Program-made: the position numbers and the translations under genes
Assembly: GCF_037890675.1 (NCBI RefSeq)
Contig: NZ_CP149574.1
Location: 186,001 to 250,000 of the forward strand
Length of the DNA: 64,000 bases
Origin: Methylovirgula sp. 4M-Z18
Lineage (GTDB): Bacteria; Pseudomonadota; Alphaproteobacteria; Rhizobiales; Beijerinckiaceae
Direction of reading: 5' to 3'
Shown here: one piece after another, positions 62,941-64,000 of the stretch
Layout: each line of letters starts with the position of its first letter
How positions within the stretch are numbered: position 1 is the first letter of the stretch
Notes under the pieces: generated by a model
The model's input: the letters and a program-made list of their open reading frames with translations, nothing else
The model's database searches: none
Told to the model about the DNA's origin: nothing

Positions 62941-63785
62941 GACCCGCCTTTCGCCCCCGAAAGCCCGGCGTCGGGACCAAGCCCGATGGTGCCGATCGGT
63001 TGCGCGCCGATCGAGAACGGCAGGCCCGCCGCGGCGTTGGGTGCGGAGACCAGGCCCTTTTCCGCCATGCGCAAGGCGAGATAATAGCGCACGGCCTCGA
63101 TGGGCGTGAGGCCGAGCGCCTGCAATGAGATCAGTTCGCGCATGCGCTCGTCCTTCGGCAGGATCAGCACTTTGAGATCGTTCAGCATAATGCCGTAGAT
63201 CTTCAGGAAGTCGGCGAGATGCGCCTTCACCCCTTCGCGGATATCGTTGATGCGTTCGTTGATATGTTCCATTTTGGTGACTTGCACCACCTGGTTGATC
63301 GCCTGCTCGATGGCGGGGCCGGCATAGGCCGCGATTTCGTTCGTGTCGATCACATTGCCGTTGAAGGGCAGGTGCGTGATGAGGTCGAGCGCTGCCTCCT
63401 TCGTGTCGACATGGATGTAATAATCCACCTGATAGGCCATTTCCGCCATTTCGGCGCTGGTGGCGATGCCGGAATTGCGCACCAGGAGCTTGGCGCGGTT
63501 GATATAGATCACCTCGAAGACCCAGGGCGAGGTGCCACCGAAAAAGCCCTGCACGATCGAGCCGATCAGCGGCTTGTCGGGTGTCGTCAGCGCATATTGC
63601 CCGGTCTCATAGACGTTCAGCACCGCGCCGCGCGATTTCAGGACGCAGAAATGATTGCTCTCGACCGTCAGCAGCGATCCCGACACGATGCTGTCGTCGG
63701 CGATCTTGATCGCGACGCCGCGCGTTCCGAGCATATCGGTGCCGTCTCTCTGCAATGAGGTGATCACTTGCCGTGCGATAGCCAT
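62937..63785 (-). CDS. SPFH/Band 7-domain protein (YdjI-like)
   Basis: Protein of 282 aa with an SPFH-like core: EVIYINRAKLLVRNSGIATS in the middle, then MAYQVDYYIHVDTKEAALDL and IEQAINQVVQVTKMEHINER. The C-terminal region (LGLTPIEAVRYYLALRMAEK) is helical. There is no N-terminal TM segment of the flotillin type, as in YdjI/virion-core-like SPFH proteins. It precedes the hypothetical gene at 62395 by a 4-base overlap. Role likely scaffolding at membranes or in large assemblies; unproven. Confidence 0.82.
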   Translation of the reverse strand: MAIARQVITSLQRDGTDMLGTRGVAIKIADDSIVSGSLLTVESNHFCVLKSRGAVLNVYETGQYALTTPDKPLIGSIVQGFFGGTSPWVFEVIYINRAKLLVRNSGIATSAEMAEMAYQVDYYIHVDTKEAALDLITHLPFNGNVIDTNEIAAYAGPAIEQAINQVVQVTKMEHINERINDIREGVKAHLADFLKIYGIMLNDLKVLILPKDERMRELISLQALGLTPIEAVRYYLALRMAEKGLVSAPNAAAGLPFSIGAQPIGTIGLGPDAGLSGAKGGS

Positions 63786-63892
63786 GCGACGTTTCCTTCT
63801 GTCCCGTGCACCGTTCTGCGGCGCCTCCGTCGCCCTCCATTAATTCGGATCAGCGGGCAAATGTCGAGAGAGGTAGCTCACTCATGGCTAAT

Positions 63893-63925
63893 CCGCCGCA
63901 CGCGACCTCAGGCCGCGTGCGGCGG
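63893..63925 (-). terminator. GC-rich hairpin upstream of the SPFH gene
   Basis: CCGCCGCACGCG (63893-63904) / CGCGTGCGGCGG (63914-63925), a perfect 12-bp stem with a nine-base loop. No T run follows on the minus strand, but position and strength suit termination of a gene running in from the right edge. Confidence 0.6.
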
Positions 63926-63953
63926 GTCGCGCGCCGCTTCCGGTCCCGTCCGT

Positions 63954-64000
63954 TCAGTGCGCCCCGGCGGCGCCGGATCCGGACGCGACCTTCCGCGCGA
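63954..64000 (-). CDS. Possible 3' end of an unseen leftward gene
   Basis: One minus-strand frame entering from the right edge ends ARKVASGSGAAGAH followed by a stop, 28 bases before the strong hairpin. A Gly/Ala/Ser-rich end is plausible for a real protein, but only 14 codons are visible. Another frame is open for 30 codons, so the reading frame is not certain. Confidence 0.25.
   Translation of the reverse strand, partial: ARKVASGSGAAGAH

Overview
The window is about 62-63 % GC chromosomal DNA from an alphaproteobacterium, most likely a member of the Hyphomicrobiales (Rhizobiales), perhaps close to Beijerinckiaceae or Methylocystaceae. I base this on the family-level look of the housekeeping proteins (Ffh, RpsP, DapF, MtaB, FtsY, YciB, LeuD, RimM, TrmD, SecA, AccA), on an ethylmalonyl-CoA mutase (Ecm/MeaA), on an NCS2/AzgA purine permease pair, and on two palindromic repeat families typical of this order. 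The genus cannot be fixed from the sequence alone. I saw no rRNA, tRNA, CRISPR array or replication origin.

Layout. 0-5.2 kb: a NitT/TauT-type ABC permease and ATPase, then a TctDE-like two-component system divergent from a periplasmic binding protein. 5.3-13.2 kb: a long leftward operon with two alkylhydroperoxidase/CMD-like proteins, a luciferase-like flavin monooxygenase and a complete peptide-type ABC importer. 13.5-16.7 kb: two divergent nucleobase permeases. 16.8-19 kb: rpsP, a NIPSNAP-like gene and ffh. 19.5-24.5 kb: accessory genes (stand-alone DnaB-like ATPase, zinc-ribbon/HEPN-like protein, metallo-beta-lactamase-fold hydrolase, GFA protein, an ORF that has captured a repeat, secreted GyrI-like protein). 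24.7-26.9 kb: dapF-mtaB. 27-35.3 kb: second accessory block (XRE/KOW-like protein, PLP decarboxylase with GNAT, GAF-GGDEF cyclase, unknown ORF, IS5-type transposase remnant, GNAT). 35.4-41 kb: RluA-type pseudouridine synthase, ftsY-yciB, DUF1223 protein, lytic transglycosylase, leuD, CMD protein. 41.3-48.7 kb: LysR regulator, DUF2161 nuclease-like protein, an ABC exporter and its decayed partial duplicate flanking a membrane-TPR protein, and a lipoprotein hydrolase. 48.8-55.7 kb: trmD-rimM-parvulin, AcpA-type phosphoesterase, secA. 56-64 kb: small exported protein, L,D-transpeptidase, accA, ecm, Lrp regulator, GNAT, and an SPFH module running off the end.

How it fits together. The housekeeping genes serve protein targeting and export (ffh, ftsY, secA, parvulin), translation (rpsP, rimM, trmD, mtaB, RluA-type enzyme), amino-acid and cell-wall synthesis (dapF, leuD, L,D-transpeptidase, lytic transglycosylase) and acyl-CoA metabolism (accA, ecm). 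Gene pairs that in many relatives lie in compact clusters (ffh-rpsP-rimM-trmD; dapF-mtaB-ftsY-yciB) are pulled apart here by accessory blocks, several with lower GC, repeats or transposase debris. Those blocks are where unfamiliar biology is most likely: the zinc-ribbon/HEPN-like gene (20.5 kb), the XRE-coiled-coil-KOW gene (27 kb), the unknown gene at 33.3 kb, and the membrane-TPR gene between two copies of an ABC exporter (43.7 kb).
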